The notes: generated by a model from the letters alone, not told the origin. A stretch of DNA of 64,000 bases from Bradyrhizobium diazoefficiens (GCF_018131185.1 NZ_JAFCJE010000005.1:496001-560000), one strand, 5' to 3'; positions 36,778 through 45,477 are shown, numbered from the stretch's first letter. Numbers and translations are program-made.

Positions 36778-36798
36778 AACAGCGACAAAGAGCGATAT

Positions 36799-36833
36799 GA
36801 AAAAAATCGGCCTCGCAGGGCGAGGCCGATTTT
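36799..36833 (-). terminator. Rho-independent terminator after sciP
   Basis: On the minus strand AATCGGCCTCG, a short CCCTG loop, CGAGGCCGATT and then a T-run. An 11-bp perfect stem 32 nt after the sciP stop. It separates sciP from the fliF operon. Confidence 0.92.
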
Positions 36834-36862
36834 CGTCAAAAGCCGCAGTTTTCCGGATCGCC

Positions 36863-37138
36863 TTACTGGCGATATTGCTGGATACGGGTGGTGCGAAGAC
36901 CCGCCAGACCATGCTGGTCGATGGAAAACTGCCAGGAGAGGAATTCGTCGACCGTCAGGGTGTAACGGCTGCAGGCCTCCTCGAGCGAAAGAAGTCCACC
37001 ACGGACAGCGGCGACGACTTCGGCCTTGCGGCGGATGACCCAGCGTTTGGTGCCGGGTGCAGGCAAATCCGCGATCGTCAACGGACTGCCGTCCGGCCCG
37101 ATGACGTATTTTACCCTCGGGCGATGGGGTTCTGTCAT
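36863..37138 (-). CDS. sciP: CtrA inhibitor SciP (DUF1153)
   Basis: A 91-residue helix-turn-helix protein: VKYVIGPDGSPLTIADLP, then RWVIRRKAEVVAAVRGGLLS and LEEACSRYTLTVDEFLSWQ. This is the DUF1153 signature of SciP, which in Caulobacter binds CtrA and blocks transcription of CtrA-dependent promoters in the flagellated cell. The start is ATG 37138 (MTEPHRPRVKYV); 7 codons upstream are not family-like. It sits next to fliF and has its own terminator. Confidence 0.93.
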   Translation of the reverse strand: MTEPHRPRVKYVIGPDGSPLTIADLPAPGTKRWVIRRKAEVVAAVRGGLLSLEEACSRYTLTVDEFLSWQFSIDQHGLAGLRTTRIQQYRQ

Positions 37139-37297
37139 GGCGTACTCACAAACTCTCAACCACTGAACTCACACCGGTAACCCTACGCCCGGCGGCTTAA
37201 AAATCCGCTAAGCCTAAGGCTTCAATACAATTCTCGTTGAAAATGGCTGGAACGCGATTCTCCCGGCCGGCGTGAAGGCCGGTCGAGGGGGTCTTCG

Positions 37298-37313
37298 TTA
37301 ATACTTTACTAAC
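37298..37313 (-). promoter_or_regulatory. Candidate CtrA box upstream of sciP
   Basis: On the minus strand GTTAGTAAAGTATTAA: the pattern TTAG-N7-TTAA-C matches the CtrA consensus TTAA-N7-TTAAC at all but one position. The site also lies in a 23-nt inverted repeat, TTCGTTA (37294-37300) and TAACGAA (37310-37316). It is about 160 nt upstream of the sciP start codon. In Caulobacter sciP is itself activated by CtrA. Confidence 0.5.
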
Positions 37314-37351
37314 GAATAGAGCCAGCACGCGGGCGCTTCGAAGCTCTCAAC

Positions 37352-37508
37352 TGTCATCCCGGGGCGCGCGCAGCGCGAGCTATGATGCGCAATTGCGCAT
37401 CTGAGGATCCATTAACCCCAGGGAGTGGTTTGACGAGGACTCGGGGTTACGACCTCACGCTAAAAAGACTTCCTGTGGTTGTGGATCCCCGCGTCCGCGG
37501 GGATGACA
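37352..37508. repeat. REP-like palindromic element
   Basis: Ends TGTCATCCC and GGGATGACA are perfect inverted copies. The interior has a GATGCGCAATTGCGCATC palindrome (37383-37400 region). It fills the space between sciP and flgD and has no believable gene. Confidence 0.7.
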
Positions 37509-37535
37509 CTGAATTTGTGGCGTGCGTGTCCGCCC

Positions 37536-38240
37536 TTAATTGCTGCTGGTCGCGATGATGCTCTTCACCTGGCTCAGCGTGTAGCTGGCGCCGTCGATGG
37601 TGAGCAGCGGCGGCGACTGGGTCAGGTCCACCGACGACACCACGCCCTGCACCTGCGCGGCGATGCCGACATTGTTGTTCGCGACATCCTTGCCTGTCGC
37701 CGAGATCGTGTACTTGCCGTCGGGCCATTGCGTGCCGTCATTGCCCATGCCGTTCCACGTGAAGGGAATGTCCGTGCCGGCGGCGGCGGTGTATTTGCCG
37801 GTGAACACGGTCTGGCCGCTGGCATTGGCGACGGTGATGTCGACGGTCGAGTCGGTCGGCACGTTGAGATGCCAGGTCGCCGACGAGTTCTTCATGGTCG
37901 CGGTCGAGCCGTCGACCAAGGCGGTCTTGCCGACGAAGCCCAGTGCCTGGGTCGCCTGCGTGGTCTGCTGCAGGGTGACGAGCTGGGCCAGCGAATCGTT
38001 GGTCTTGAGCTGCTGCTCGACGCCGGCGAACTGCACCAGCTGCTGGGTGAACTGGTTGGTGTCGAGCGGATCCAGCGGGTTCTGGTTCTGCAACTGCGTG
38101 GTGAGCAGCGTCAGGAAGGTCTGGAAGTTGCCGGCGAGCGTCGATCCCGTGGTCGAGCCCAGCGAGTTCGACGAGGAGGATTTCGGGAGGTCGGTCGTCC
38201 CGGAGACGACGGAAGGGGCGGTGGCGCCAGTCGTGGTCAT
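37536..38240 (-). CDS. flgD: Flagellar hook capping protein FlgD
   Basis: A 234-residue hook cap that guides hook subunit assembly. The N-terminal FlgD region is FQTFLTLLTTQLQNQNPLDP, then LDTNQFTQQLVQFAGVEQQL. The C-terminal half has Ig-like segments with FTWNGMGNDGTQWPDGKYTI. The start is ATG 38240, with AAGGAG 8 nt upstream; the TTG two codons earlier is too close to that site. It is 12 nt downstream of fliK. Confidence 0.96.
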   Translation of the reverse strand: MTTTGATAPSVVSGTTDLPKSSSSNSLGSTTGSTLAGNFQTFLTLLTTQLQNQNPLDPLDTNQFTQQLVQFAGVEQQLKTNDSLAQLVTLQQTTQATQALGFVGKTALVDGSTATMKNSSATWHLNVPTDSTVDITVANASGQTVFTGKYTAAAGTDIPFTWNGMGNDGTQWPDGKYTISATGKDVANNNVGIAAQVQGVVSSVDLTQSPPLLTIDGASYTLSQVKSIIATSSN

Positions 38241-38252
38241 GTCCAATACTCC

Positions 38253-39890
38253 TTACACTCTGATGTCGACGCCGCTGCTCGGCCCGTACATGCGGCCATA
38301 GCCGCGCCCGACGGGTGCGGCAGCGACATTGTCGTCCTCGCTGATGATCAGCCGGCGGGCATTGCCGCCATTGTCGTTGTTCTGGCCGGAGTTCTGGCCC
38401 GATGAATTCTGGTCGCGCAGGCTGAAGGACAGCCCGTTGCTGCCGGTCTTGAGCCCGGCATCGTCGAGCGCGCGCTGCAATTGCGGCGCGTCCTGGCGCA
38501 GCATCTGCAGCGTCTCCGGCTTCTCCACGGTGAGATGCGAAGTGACGTTGCCGGCGCGGTCGACGTTGATGCGGACGTCGATGCGGCCCAGCTCGGCCGG
38601 ATCGAGGCTGATGTCGAAGCGGGACCTGCCGGAGCGGATGGCGGCCGCGATCTCGACCGGAATGCCGTTGATCGGCACCGCCGTGGCGGTGGCCGCGGTC
38701 GCGGTCAGCGTCGCGGTCGATGCGGAGGCGGTCGAGGTCGTGTTGGTCAGCGGCGCCTGCATGGCGGAGGCGGCCTGCGCGCTTGTGTCGGTGGCGTTGA
38801 AAGCGGCATGCGCATTGGCATGGGCGTGGGCGGCCGGTGCGGCCGGGATCGCCTCGGGGTTGCGGTCAGCGGCGCCGGGCTTGCCCTCGGTCGCACTGCC
38901 ATCCGCCTGCGGCTTGCCGCTTTGCGGATGCGCGGCGGCATTGGCGGTCGCAGCCCCCGGCGCTGGCGTCGTGGCCGCGTCCACCTTGCCGTTGTCCTGG
39001 CCGATATTGGAGACGTCGGCCTGTCCTTGCATGGCAGCGACGGCCTGGAACGAGGTCTTCGGCGTGCCGGGATTGGCGGGGATCAGCCCGCCGGTCGGCT
39101 TGGCCTCGGTCGCAGCCTCGTCGGTTGTGCCGGTTGCGGCATCGGCCAGCGTTGCCGACATGTCGGCATCGACGATGGCGCCGGCGGTCTTGGCGCTCTT
39201 GTCGCCAGGCGTTGCGGTGTCGGTCTTGGGGCCTGCGATCTGGGCCGCGGTCGAGGCGCTGGCCGCGATGCCGGCGGCGGCGATCGCCAGCGGCGACGCC
39301 GTGGCAGCCTGGTTCGCGGTCGCGTTCGGATCGGCCGGGACGCCAGGCGCTGCCACCACGATCGCGTTGGGATCGGGCATGGCGGCCTGCGCCGTATCGG
39401 TCGGCGCGGTCGCCGCGGCATCGACGACGGCGGCGGCGGCGAGCCCGTCGGCGGTCTCGGTCTTGTCGCCCTTGGTCTCCTCGGACGCATCAGCCGATTT
39501 GGCGCCGGACGTTTCGGACTTGTCCTTGACCTTATCCTCGGCCTTGTCCGCGTCCTCGGCCGGTTCGGTGGCCGTATCGCTCGTCTTGTCGTTCCTGGTC
39601 GGCGCCGCTGCGTCGGTGTCGTCGCTCGCCTTGCTCTGCGAGGATTGATCCGTGGACGAGGTGTCGCGCGGGCCCTTGTCCCGGGAGGACGAGGAGGAAT
39701 CGCTGCGCCGCGGCGCGCTCTCCTGGGCCTGAGCGGCCGCATTGGTGCTGATCGCCTGGCTGTTGCTGTCGACCAGCGACCCGAAGCTATCGTTCGCGGA
39801 CGGCTCCTTGGCGTTCTGCGAGCGCGCAGGCTTTTGCTGCGCGCTCGAAACCTGCACGCTTGCCACGACATCTGACGTACGACCGACCAC
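38253..39890 (-). CDS. fliK: Flagellar hook-length control protein FliK
   Basis: A 545-residue secreted ruler protein. The first ~350 residues are low-complexity and rich in Ala, Thr, Asp and Ser, as expected for a ruler. The conserved C-terminal domain is FDISLDPAELGRIDVRINV, then LRQDAPQLQRALDDAGLKTG, which switches export from hook to filament. The start is uncertain: GTG 39890 is 8 nt after GAGG, TTG 39896 is only 2 nt away. It is followed by flgD. Confidence 0.93.
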   Translation of the reverse strand: MVGRTSDVVASVQVSSAQQKPARSQNAKEPSANDSFGSLVDSNSQAISTNAAAQAQESAPRRSDSSSSSRDKGPRDTSSTDQSSQSKASDDTDAAAPTRNDKTSDTATEPAEDADKAEDKVKDKSETSGAKSADASEETKGDKTETADGLAAAAVVDAAATAPTDTAQAAMPDPNAIVVAAPGVPADPNATANQAATASPLAIAAAGIAASASTAAQIAGPKTDTATPGDKSAKTAGAIVDADMSATLADAATGTTDEAATEAKPTGGLIPANPGTPKTSFQAVAAMQGQADVSNIGQDNGKVDAATTPAPGAATANAAAHPQSGKPQADGSATEGKPGAADRNPEAIPAAPAAHAHANAHAAFNATDTSAQAASAMQAPLTNTTSTASASTATLTATAATATAVPINGIPVEIAAAIRSGRSRFDISLDPAELGRIDVRINVDRAGNVTSHLTVEKPETLQMLRQDAPQLQRALDDAGLKTGSNGLSFSLRDQNSSGQNSGQNNDNGGNARRLIISEDDNVAAAPVGRGYGRMYGPSSGVDIRV

Positions 39891-40236
39891 AGGCAACCCC
39901 TCGGAATATCTTCCCCATCAGGGGAGCAAGGAGCGGGCCAGCGTCGCTCGGTGTGGTTTTCCATATAATAATCAACAGCTTGACGATTTTGGCCTGCCGC
40001 CGCGGGAGCTGCCGCGACCCCGCCATTTCTGCCTCCCCGGCAAGAATTGCCCTAAGCTGGCCGCCCCTGTGATTGCTTCACCGGAATGCCGCCTATATTA
40101 AAGAGGTTACTCTCAGCCGCTTTCGACCGGGCAATCGTGCCTTTCGGGAACTGAAGTTCCCGGGGATCGCCGATGTCCCGCGAGAAGCACGACATCGCGG
40201 ATCGCCGCACGCCGCCGCCACAACCCCTGAAGGCCC
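39891..40236. other. Divergent promoter region between fliK and mnmA
   Basis: These 346 bases must hold promoters for both genes. A TATATT element (about 40090-40096) with TTGCTT 15 nt upstream could be the mnmA promoter, though the spacing is short. I see no clear sigma-54 or CtrA site for fliK and no gene. Confidence 0.35.
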
Positions 40237-41418
40237 ATGCTCAACAGTCTGGATCTCGAAGGCCGTCCTGAGGACACCAGGGTCGTTGTCGCCATGTCGG
40301 GCGGCGTCGATTCCTCGACGACGGCTGCGCTTCTGAAGGCGGAAGGCTACGACGTCGTCGGCATCACGCTGCAGCTCTACGACCACGGTGCGGCGACCCA
40401 TCGCAAGGGCGCCTGCTGCGCCGGCCAGGACATCCACGACGCCCGCGACGTCGCGGCCAAGCTCGGCATTCCCCATTACGTGCTTGACTACGAGGACCGC
40501 TTTCGCGAATCCGTCATCGACAATTTCGCCGACTCCTATGCCCTCGGTGAAACGCCGGTGCCGTGCATCGAGTGCAACCGCAGCGTAAAATTCCGCGACC
40601 TGCTGAAGACCGCGCGCGAGCTCGGCGCACAGGCGCTCGCCACCGGCCATTACGTCGCCTCGCGCCGCCGCGCAGACGGCTCGCGCGCGCTGGTCTGCGC
40701 CGCCGATGCCGATCGCGACCAGAGCTACTTCCTGTTCGCGACCACGCAGGAGCAGCTCGACTTCCTGCGCTTCCCGCTCGGCGACATGACCAAGCCGGAG
40801 ACGCGCGAGCTGGCGCGGCGCTATGGCCTGTCCGTCGCCGACAAGCACGACAGCCAGGACATCTGCTTCGTGCCGACCGGCCGCTACACCGACATCATCA
40901 CGCGCCTGCGTCCGAACGCGATGGACCCCGGCGACATCGTTGATCTCGAGGGACGCGTGCTCGGCCGGCACAACGGCATCGCCAATTTCACCGTCGGCCA
41001 GCGCCGCGGCCTCGGCATCGCAGCTCACGCACCGCTCTACGTGGTGCGGCTGGAGGCCGCGACCCGCCGCGTCGTCGTCGGCCCGCGCGATGCGCTGAAG
41101 ATGCACCGCATCTCCTTGCGCGACGTCAACTGGATCGGCGAGGGTGACATCGACCGGGCCATTGGCGGGGGCCTCGAGCTGTTCGTGCGCGTGCGCTCGA
41201 CCCGCAGCCCTCAGCCGGCCTGGCTGCGCGGCGGAGACGGCCATTACGAGGTCGAGCTCGTCGCCGGCGAGGAGGGCGTCTCGCCCGGCCAGGCCTGCGT
41301 GTTCTACGACGCGCCCAGCGGGCAGGCGCGCGTGCTCGGCGGCGGTTTCATCCAGAGCGCCGCCGCGAAGGTCGGACCCGCAACCTCGCGCCCGCTCGCC
41401 GAAGCCGTGCGCGGCTAA
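40237..41418 (+). CDS. mnmA: tRNA-specific 2-thiouridylase
   Basis: A 393-residue enzyme that thiolates U34 of tRNA-Lys, -Glu and -Gln. The PP-loop MSGGVDSS is at 20-27. The two catalytic cysteines are C113 in PCIECNRSVKF and C210 in DSQDICFVPTGRY. The C-terminal GQRRGLGIA segment is family-typical. The N-terminus carries 13 residues before the PP-loop core. It is divergent from fliK. Confidence 0.97.
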   Translation: MLNSLDLEGRPEDTRVVVAMSGGVDSSTTAALLKAEGYDVVGITLQLYDHGAATHRKGACCAGQDIHDARDVAAKLGIPHYVLDYEDRFRESVIDNFADSYALGETPVPCIECNRSVKFRDLLKTARELGAQALATGHYVASRRRADGSRALVCAADADRDQSYFLFATTQEQLDFLRFPLGDMTKPETRELARRYGLSVADKHDSQDICFVPTGRYTDIITRLRPNAMDPGDIVDLEGRVLGRHNGIANFTVGQRRGLGIAAHAPLYVVRLEAATRRVVVGPRDALKMHRISLRDVNWIGEGDIDRAIGGGLELFVRVRSTRSPQPAWLRGGDGHYEVELVAGEEGVSPGQACVFYDAPSGQARVLGGGFIQSAAAKVGPATSRPLAEAVRG

Positions 41419-41464
41419 TCTTGCCGACGATAAATCCAACTGCTACCGCGAAGGCAGTGCATTC

Positions 41465-41486
41465 CCTCTCCCGCCTGCGGGAGAGG
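41465..41486 (+). repeat. Short hairpin after mnmA
   Basis: CCTCTCCCGC, CT, GCGGGAGAGG: a perfect 10-bp stem. No T-run follows, so it is not a standard terminator. It resembles one arm of the inverted repeat at 1746-1889 and is probably a remnant of that family. Confidence 0.5.
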
Positions 41487-41560
41487 CACTAGACCAATTT
41501 CGGAACGAGATTTGATTTCACCACCAGGCATCACACTCTAGGAACGCGCAGGGCAGGGGC

Positions 41561-42199
41561 ATGGCAGCAGACATCTCGCGGGCCGGGGTCGAGAAGGCCT
41601 ATGGCCGCTGGGCGCCGGTGTATGATCTCGTGTTCGGCAAGGTATTCGACGCCGGCCGGCAGTCGACCATCGCCGAGGCCGACCGCATCGGCGGCCGCGT
41701 CCTCGACGTCGGCGTCGGCACCGGCCTCTCGCTCTCCGAATACGCGCGCACCACGAAGATCTGCGGCGTCGACATTTCCGAGCCGATGCTGCGCAAGGCG
41801 CAGGCGCGCGTGCGCACGCTTCGCCTCTCGAATGTCGAAGTGCTCTCGGTGATGGACGCGAAAAACCTCGCCTTCCCCGAAAACTTCTTCGACGCGGTGG
41901 TGGCGCAATACGTCATCACCGCCGTGCCCGATCCCGAAGGCACGCTCGACGAGTTCGTGCGCGTGCTCAAGCCAGGGGGCGAGCTGATTCTCGTCAACCA
42001 CATCGGGGCCGAGAGCGGCCCGCGCAAACTGTTCGAGCTCGCCTTCGCGCCCATCGCCCGCCGCCTCGGCTGGCGCCCGGAATTCCCGTGGGCCCGCCTC
42101 GAGGGCTGGGCGGCCGGGCACGGCGGCGTCACACTCGCCGAGCGCCGCCCGATGCCGCCGATGGGGCACTTTTCGCTGATCCGCTACCGCAAATCGTGA
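41561..42199 (+). CDS. pmtA: Phosphatidylethanolamine N-methyltransferase, Sinorhizobium type
   Basis: A 212-residue soluble methyltransferase that makes phosphatidylcholine from phosphatidylethanolamine using S-adenosylmethionine. It begins VEKAYGRWAPVYDLVFGKVF, then the SAM-binding RVLDVGVGTGLSLSEY and CGVDISEPMLRKAQARV, then LKPGGELILVNHIGAESGP. These match the rhizobial PmtA group closely from memory. Rhizobia often carry several pmt genes, so it may be one of a set. Confidence 0.9.
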   Translation: MAADISRAGVEKAYGRWAPVYDLVFGKVFDAGRQSTIAEADRIGGRVLDVGVGTGLSLSEYARTTKICGVDISEPMLRKAQARVRTLRLSNVEVLSVMDAKNLAFPENFFDAVVAQYVITAVPDPEGTLDEFVRVLKPGGELILVNHIGAESGPRKLFELAFAPIARRLGWRPEFPWARLEGWAAGHGGVTLAERRPMPPMGHFSLIRYRKS

Positions 42200-42243
42200 T
42201 CATGCCGCGGGAACATGCGCCGAGGCCGGCGCGTTCCCTTCCC

Positions 42244-42600
42244 ATGCGCACGACATCGAACATCATCCTGGCCAGCCTCCTGATCGCCGCCTCCGGCAGT
42301 GCGATCGCGCAGGCTCCGCCCGCCCCGGTGACGCCGCCGCAAGCGACCGCGCCGCCATCCCCGCAACGCGCCGCCGGCTGTGCCCCATCCGATCGGCTCG
42401 CCACCACCCAGGACGGCACCACCACCGGCCAGTCCCGGGAACCGCTCGGCGACAAGCTCGCCAAGACCGACGGCGTGCTCTGCCCGCCCGCGGGCGTCGA
42501 TCCCGACATGCACGCCCCCGCACCCAGCACCGGCGCCAACACCCCTGTGATCCCGCCCCCCGGCAGCCCCGGCGGCGATCCGAACGTCCGGCCGAAATAA
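42244..42600 (+). CDS. Small secreted proline-rich protein of unknown function
   Basis: A 118-residue protein with a signal peptide (SNIILASLLIAASGSAIAQ) and a proline-rich, disordered mature region with two cysteines (GCAPSD and VLCPPAG), which may pair. A 14-codon longer start (ATG 42202) exists, but the signal peptide fits ATG 42244. Seen as a conserved rhizobial hypothetical. No operon partner; pmtA ends 44 nt upstream. Confidence 0.65.
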   Translation: MRTTSNIILASLLIAASGSAIAQAPPAPVTPPQATAPPSPQRAAGCAPSDRLATTQDGTTTGQSREPLGDKLAKTDGVLCPPAGVDPDMHAPAPSTGANTPVIPPPGSPGGDPNVRPK

Positions 42601-42623
42601 GGGCGCGCTGCCTCCCAGAATGC

Positions 42624-42709
42624 CGTCATGCCCGGGCTTGTCCCGGGCATCCACGTTCTTGGGCCCGCGAATTGAGACGTGGATGGCCGGGACAAGCCCG
42701 GCCATGACG
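42624..42709. repeat. REP-like palindromic element
   Basis: The left half CGTCATGCCCGGGCTTGTCC ... ATCCACGT pairs with the right half ACGTGGATGGCCGGGACAAG ... CATGACG along almost its whole length, forming a very long hairpin. Same family as 30050-30128. Confidence 0.82.
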
Positions 42710-42913
42710 ATTGTACCTGGATTTGGTGCAAACGAACGACATATCGAGCCAAAACCGGCTATTTCGGCCCCTCGCGGCCCTGTCGCGCCGACCTGTCCGC
42801 CGAAGCTTCAGCGAAGGCGGAAGCTTTAGCGAAGGCGGATTGACTTACCCCCGCCCCCTTCCTTATATGCCGCGCGTTCGCGAGATCGGCCGTTCCGCCG
42901 TTCGCGGCCCTGT

Positions 42914-42990
42914 GGCGGGGTAGCTCAGCTGGTTAGAGCACGGGAATCATAATCCTGGGGTCGGGGGTTCGAGTCCCTCTCCCGCTACCA
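42914..42990 (+). tRNA. tRNA-Met (anticodon CAT), probably elongator
   Basis: A 77-nt cloverleaf with CCA encoded. Acceptor GGCGGGG pairs TCCCGCT (two G-U pairs). The D arm is GCTC-AGCTGGTTA-GAGC, the anticodon arm CGGGA-ATCATAA-TCCTG with CAT, and the T arm GGGGG-TTCGAGT-CCCTC. The initiator hallmark (three G-C pairs below the anticodon) is absent, so it is elongator Met, or possibly Ile2 with a modified C34; I favour Met. Genes of unusual composition follow it. Confidence 0.92.
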
Positions 42991-43136
42991 ACTCACCTTA
43001 AAAGCCGATAACGTCCCAGAGTTCGGATGCGCTCGCTCCAATGCTGACGCGTTGCGGTAGCTATTTGTATGGCTCTGCTGGCGGCCGGCGCCGGGTGCGC
43101 TGCATTACAAAGTAATCTGGCGCAGAGTGCTGCGGA

Positions 43137-43583
43137 ATGTCGGACCAGCTTGAACTTGTAGTGCTTCATCGGAGCGGAAGCCCCCCGAAGAAGGAGCGAT
43201 ACACGTTCGATTTTGCCGTCAACAGACAATCTCTCTTTACTGTCACCGGTGCCGCCAACTTCGATTTGTCCGGTTGTCTTTCGGTCCCTCAACGAGAGCC
43301 CGAGCTTGCCGTTCGCCTCAACGATGGACTTGCGCGACTTCTGACGTCGGCCGTTCCGATTGGTGAGAGTATCCGCGTAGCTCTGTATGTTTGTCCGGAA
43401 TGCGGAGACCTTGCCTGCGGAGCGATCACTGCGCGTGTGTCGCGGAGCGAGGCCGTCGTGCATTGGTCCGACTTTGCGTACGAAAACGGAGATGACAGCG
43501 AAACCAAGCTGTCGAAGGTCGGCCCCTTTGCGTTCTACTGGACATCCTACGTAACTGAAATCGAACGAGCTTGCGCTGGCTGA
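43137..43583 (+). CDS. Orphan protein with a CxxC-type motif
   Basis: A 148-residue soluble protein. The most distinctive part is RVALYVCPECGDLACGAITA, with C86, C89 and C94 suggesting a zinc or iron-sulfur site; a fourth ligand is not obvious. The sequence has visibly lower GC and different codon use than neighbours such as pmtA. It lies 147 nt after tRNA-Met, a typical insertion site. I do not recognise the family with confidence. Start ATG 43137. Confidence 0.6.
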   Translation: MSDQLELVVLHRSGSPPKKERYTFDFAVNRQSLFTVTGAANFDLSGCLSVPQREPELAVRLNDGLARLLTSAVPIGESIRVALYVCPECGDLACGAITARVSRSEAVVHWSDFAYENGDDSETKLSKVGPFAFYWTSYVTEIERACAG

Positions 43584-43592
43584 CGTGCCTGT

Positions 43593-43710
43593 AGGATGGG
43601 TAGAGCACTCGCGAAACCCATCATGCTTCACATCGGGTGGTATCGATGCTTGCAAAACCCATCATATCTCGGCGTCGGACAGTTTGATGGGTTTGGTCTT
43701 GCTCTATCCT
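43593..43710. repeat. Inverted repeat between orphan genes
   Basis: The left arm AGGATGGGTAGAGCACTCGC then GAAACCCATCA, and the right arm TGATGGGTTTGGTCTTGCTC then TATCCT, are imperfect inverted copies. The edge is of the rhizobial 'GTAGGATGGGTAGAGC' repeat type and may be related to 12601-12693. It lies between two converging genes. Confidence 0.65.
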
Positions 43711-43748
43711 GCGAGCCACAAGCCGAAGCATCAACGGTTTTCAATCGT

Positions 43749-44444
43749 CTAGTCGAAGTAGCGAGTAGTCTTCTTTACGGTGATTGGTCTTTCCTGATCG
43801 AATAGCGGTTTGAGATCGCCTCCGTTTTTTCGGATCAGCCAAAGTGCTTTGCTCAACGAAGAAACGTAGCTGTCTGGAGTGATGACTCGTTGTTGGAGGC
43901 ATACGAGCATGGAGTCGCTGGCGGTAAGCCGGAAGAGATTCGGAAATGAGATTCCTTTGCCTAGCGGCCTGCTCATTGCGCCGTGCCTATATTTGAGATC
44001 GTGCAAGTCGAGTATCTCGCCAGGCTTAATGGTCGCGGATGAGAAGTCGAACGTCGGATAAATCTTTGTGTCCGGTTCGCCTTCGTCGCAGTTCCGATCC
44101 GTCGGAAATTGAGTATCGTTGTACTTGAGTCCTATCAAGCCGAGGTTGCTAATGCGGGCCTGCCGATTTCCCGAGTTTATGTAGGTTAGATCGAGCGCCT
44201 GCATAATGTTGATGCTGTCATTGTCGATCGTGATGAGTGGTGTGGACGAGGTGATAAGCACTCGAAGGTCGTCGGTTTGTCGAAGACTGGACCAAAATCC
44301 AAATGCAGAGATACCGAAGCCAAGTACCGTGACCAGAAAAGTTACGACGCTCGCTAGAATTGGGGCGGACCAACGGTTTCCACGAAGGGCCGCTGGTCGT
44401 GACCGGTTATTTCTAAACAGTGCACGTATTTGCCTTCGACGCAT
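43749..44444 (-). CDS. Orphan single-pass membrane protein
   Basis: A 231-residue protein starting at ATG 44444. It has a very basic N-terminus (MRRRQIRALFRNNRSR), one membrane helix (PILASVVTFLVTVLGFGISA, about 28-47), and a C-terminal domain with TYINSGNRQARISNLGLIGL. Composition is noticeably AT-richer than the core genes. No family recognised. It converges with the gene at 43137. The tRNA neighbour and composition suggest horizontal gain (inference). Confidence 0.62.
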   Translation of the reverse strand: MRRRQIRALFRNNRSRPAALRGNRWSAPILASVVTFLVTVLGFGISAFGFWSSLRQTDDLRVLITSSTPLITIDNDSINIMQALDLTYINSGNRQARISNLGLIGLKYNDTQFPTDRNCDEGEPDTKIYPTFDFSSATIKPGEILDLHDLKYRHGAMSRPLGKGISFPNLFRLTASDSMLVCLQQRVITPDSYVSSLSKALWLIRKNGGDLKPLFDQERPITVKKTTRYFD

Positions 44445-44576
44445 CTTCGTGTCCCCGGCCAATACGAAGCCTGCCACTTGAGTGGCGCGATTACAAGCGA
44501 AGGTTGTGGCGCGTATTCTTGTTAGGTCTTGAGGCTGTCCCAGGTGTTGAAGACAAGGCTCTGCCGCAGGCCCCGC

Positions 44577-45232
44577 CCTGTTTCGCCACCCCGTCAACCC
44601 CTCCCCACAGAAATATTCCCCTTTACCGAATTTCGGAAATGTCGTACATCTCCACCCATCCCGGCTCATCCTTGAGGGGCGATCGCGTCGTCGTCTTGAT
44701 CGCGAGCCGGGCTTGCGGTGGACGCGGCAGCGTCGGGCGCGATGGGTGCGGGCAGGGAGGGTAGTCCCCGGTGAGCTCGAAACCGCGCGCGGACGAACGG
44801 CGCTGCTAGGTCTCGTCTCGTCTTGCAAGTTTCCGGCGCTGTCGACGGTGTCAGGGAATACTGCGGCGAAATGGCGGGCCGTGCGTACGGCAAAACCGTG
44901 TGGTCCTGGCCGTCGTTGCTACGGTCAAGCTCTTGCGGAGGCGGCAGTCGCGTCAACCGGCGCGGAGGCCGGTGAATTCCGCGGGCGCGAGGGAGGCCAG
45001 AAGGAACTCGGCTCCCGGGAGAGCGCGGCATAAGCCGTCCGACCATCGCGCAGGGAAGGCCGAGTGATCGGCACCACCTGTATGCTGCTGTGCGGTTCTT
45101 CCTGCGTGTGCATTTCGCGCAGCGGACCGCGGGTGCGATGTCAGCACCCGGCCTTCCCTGTGCCCTCTTGGTTTTTCAGAGGGTGGAGTGACCAGGCACA
45201 ACTCGGGCGAATTCAGCCGCGAGAATGCGGAG
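44577..45232 (+). repeat. Long dispersed repeat, copy 1 (~650 bp)
   Basis: This stretch recurs in the same orientation at 50108-50756. The two copies share a 60-nt identical core (44871-44930 here), an AT-rich front with an ATATTCC stretch and the palindrome CCGAATTTCGG, and a conserved GCATAAGCCGTCC block. A stem of CAGGGAAGGCCG (45051-45062) and CGGCCTTCCCTG (45149-45160) is kept in both. All six frames give poor, Arg/Ser-rich, non-conserved ORFs, so it is probably not protein-coding. It could encode a structured RNA or be a defective mobile element. Confidence 0.85.
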
Positions 45233-45346
45233 CTGCGTCCGTACAATTGCTTTCCCTCACGTAGCCGATCTCGCTCTAGCGGCTCCCCCCGCGCGCAGCG
45301 TCGGGCTATCGCATATGACTTGTGGCGGCGGCCTGCGCGCATGCCT

Positions 45347-45477
45347 CGTCCTTCGAGACGGCGCTTACGCGCCTCCTCAGGATGAGGCTGATCTAACGTC
45401 AGCGCTCGTTGAAACTGCTGCCGCAAACTCCGTCCTCGTCCTTAGGAGCCCGCCCCAAGCGGGCGTCTCGAAGGATG
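45347..45477. repeat. Inverted repeat upstream of the isomerase gene
   Basis: CGTCCTTCGAGACG (45347-45360) and CGTCTCGAAGGATG (45464-45477) are inverted copies with one mismatch. Between them GGCGCTTACGCGCC and CGCCCCAAGCGGGCG form further small hairpins. It belongs to the class of rhizobial 'CTTCGAGACG' intergenic repeats. Confidence 0.65.

Noticed and set aside
42991..45232. Integrase or attachment-site duplicate next to tRNA-Met
   Set aside because: No integrase-like ORF and no clear copy of the tRNA 3' end was found to the right of the tRNA.
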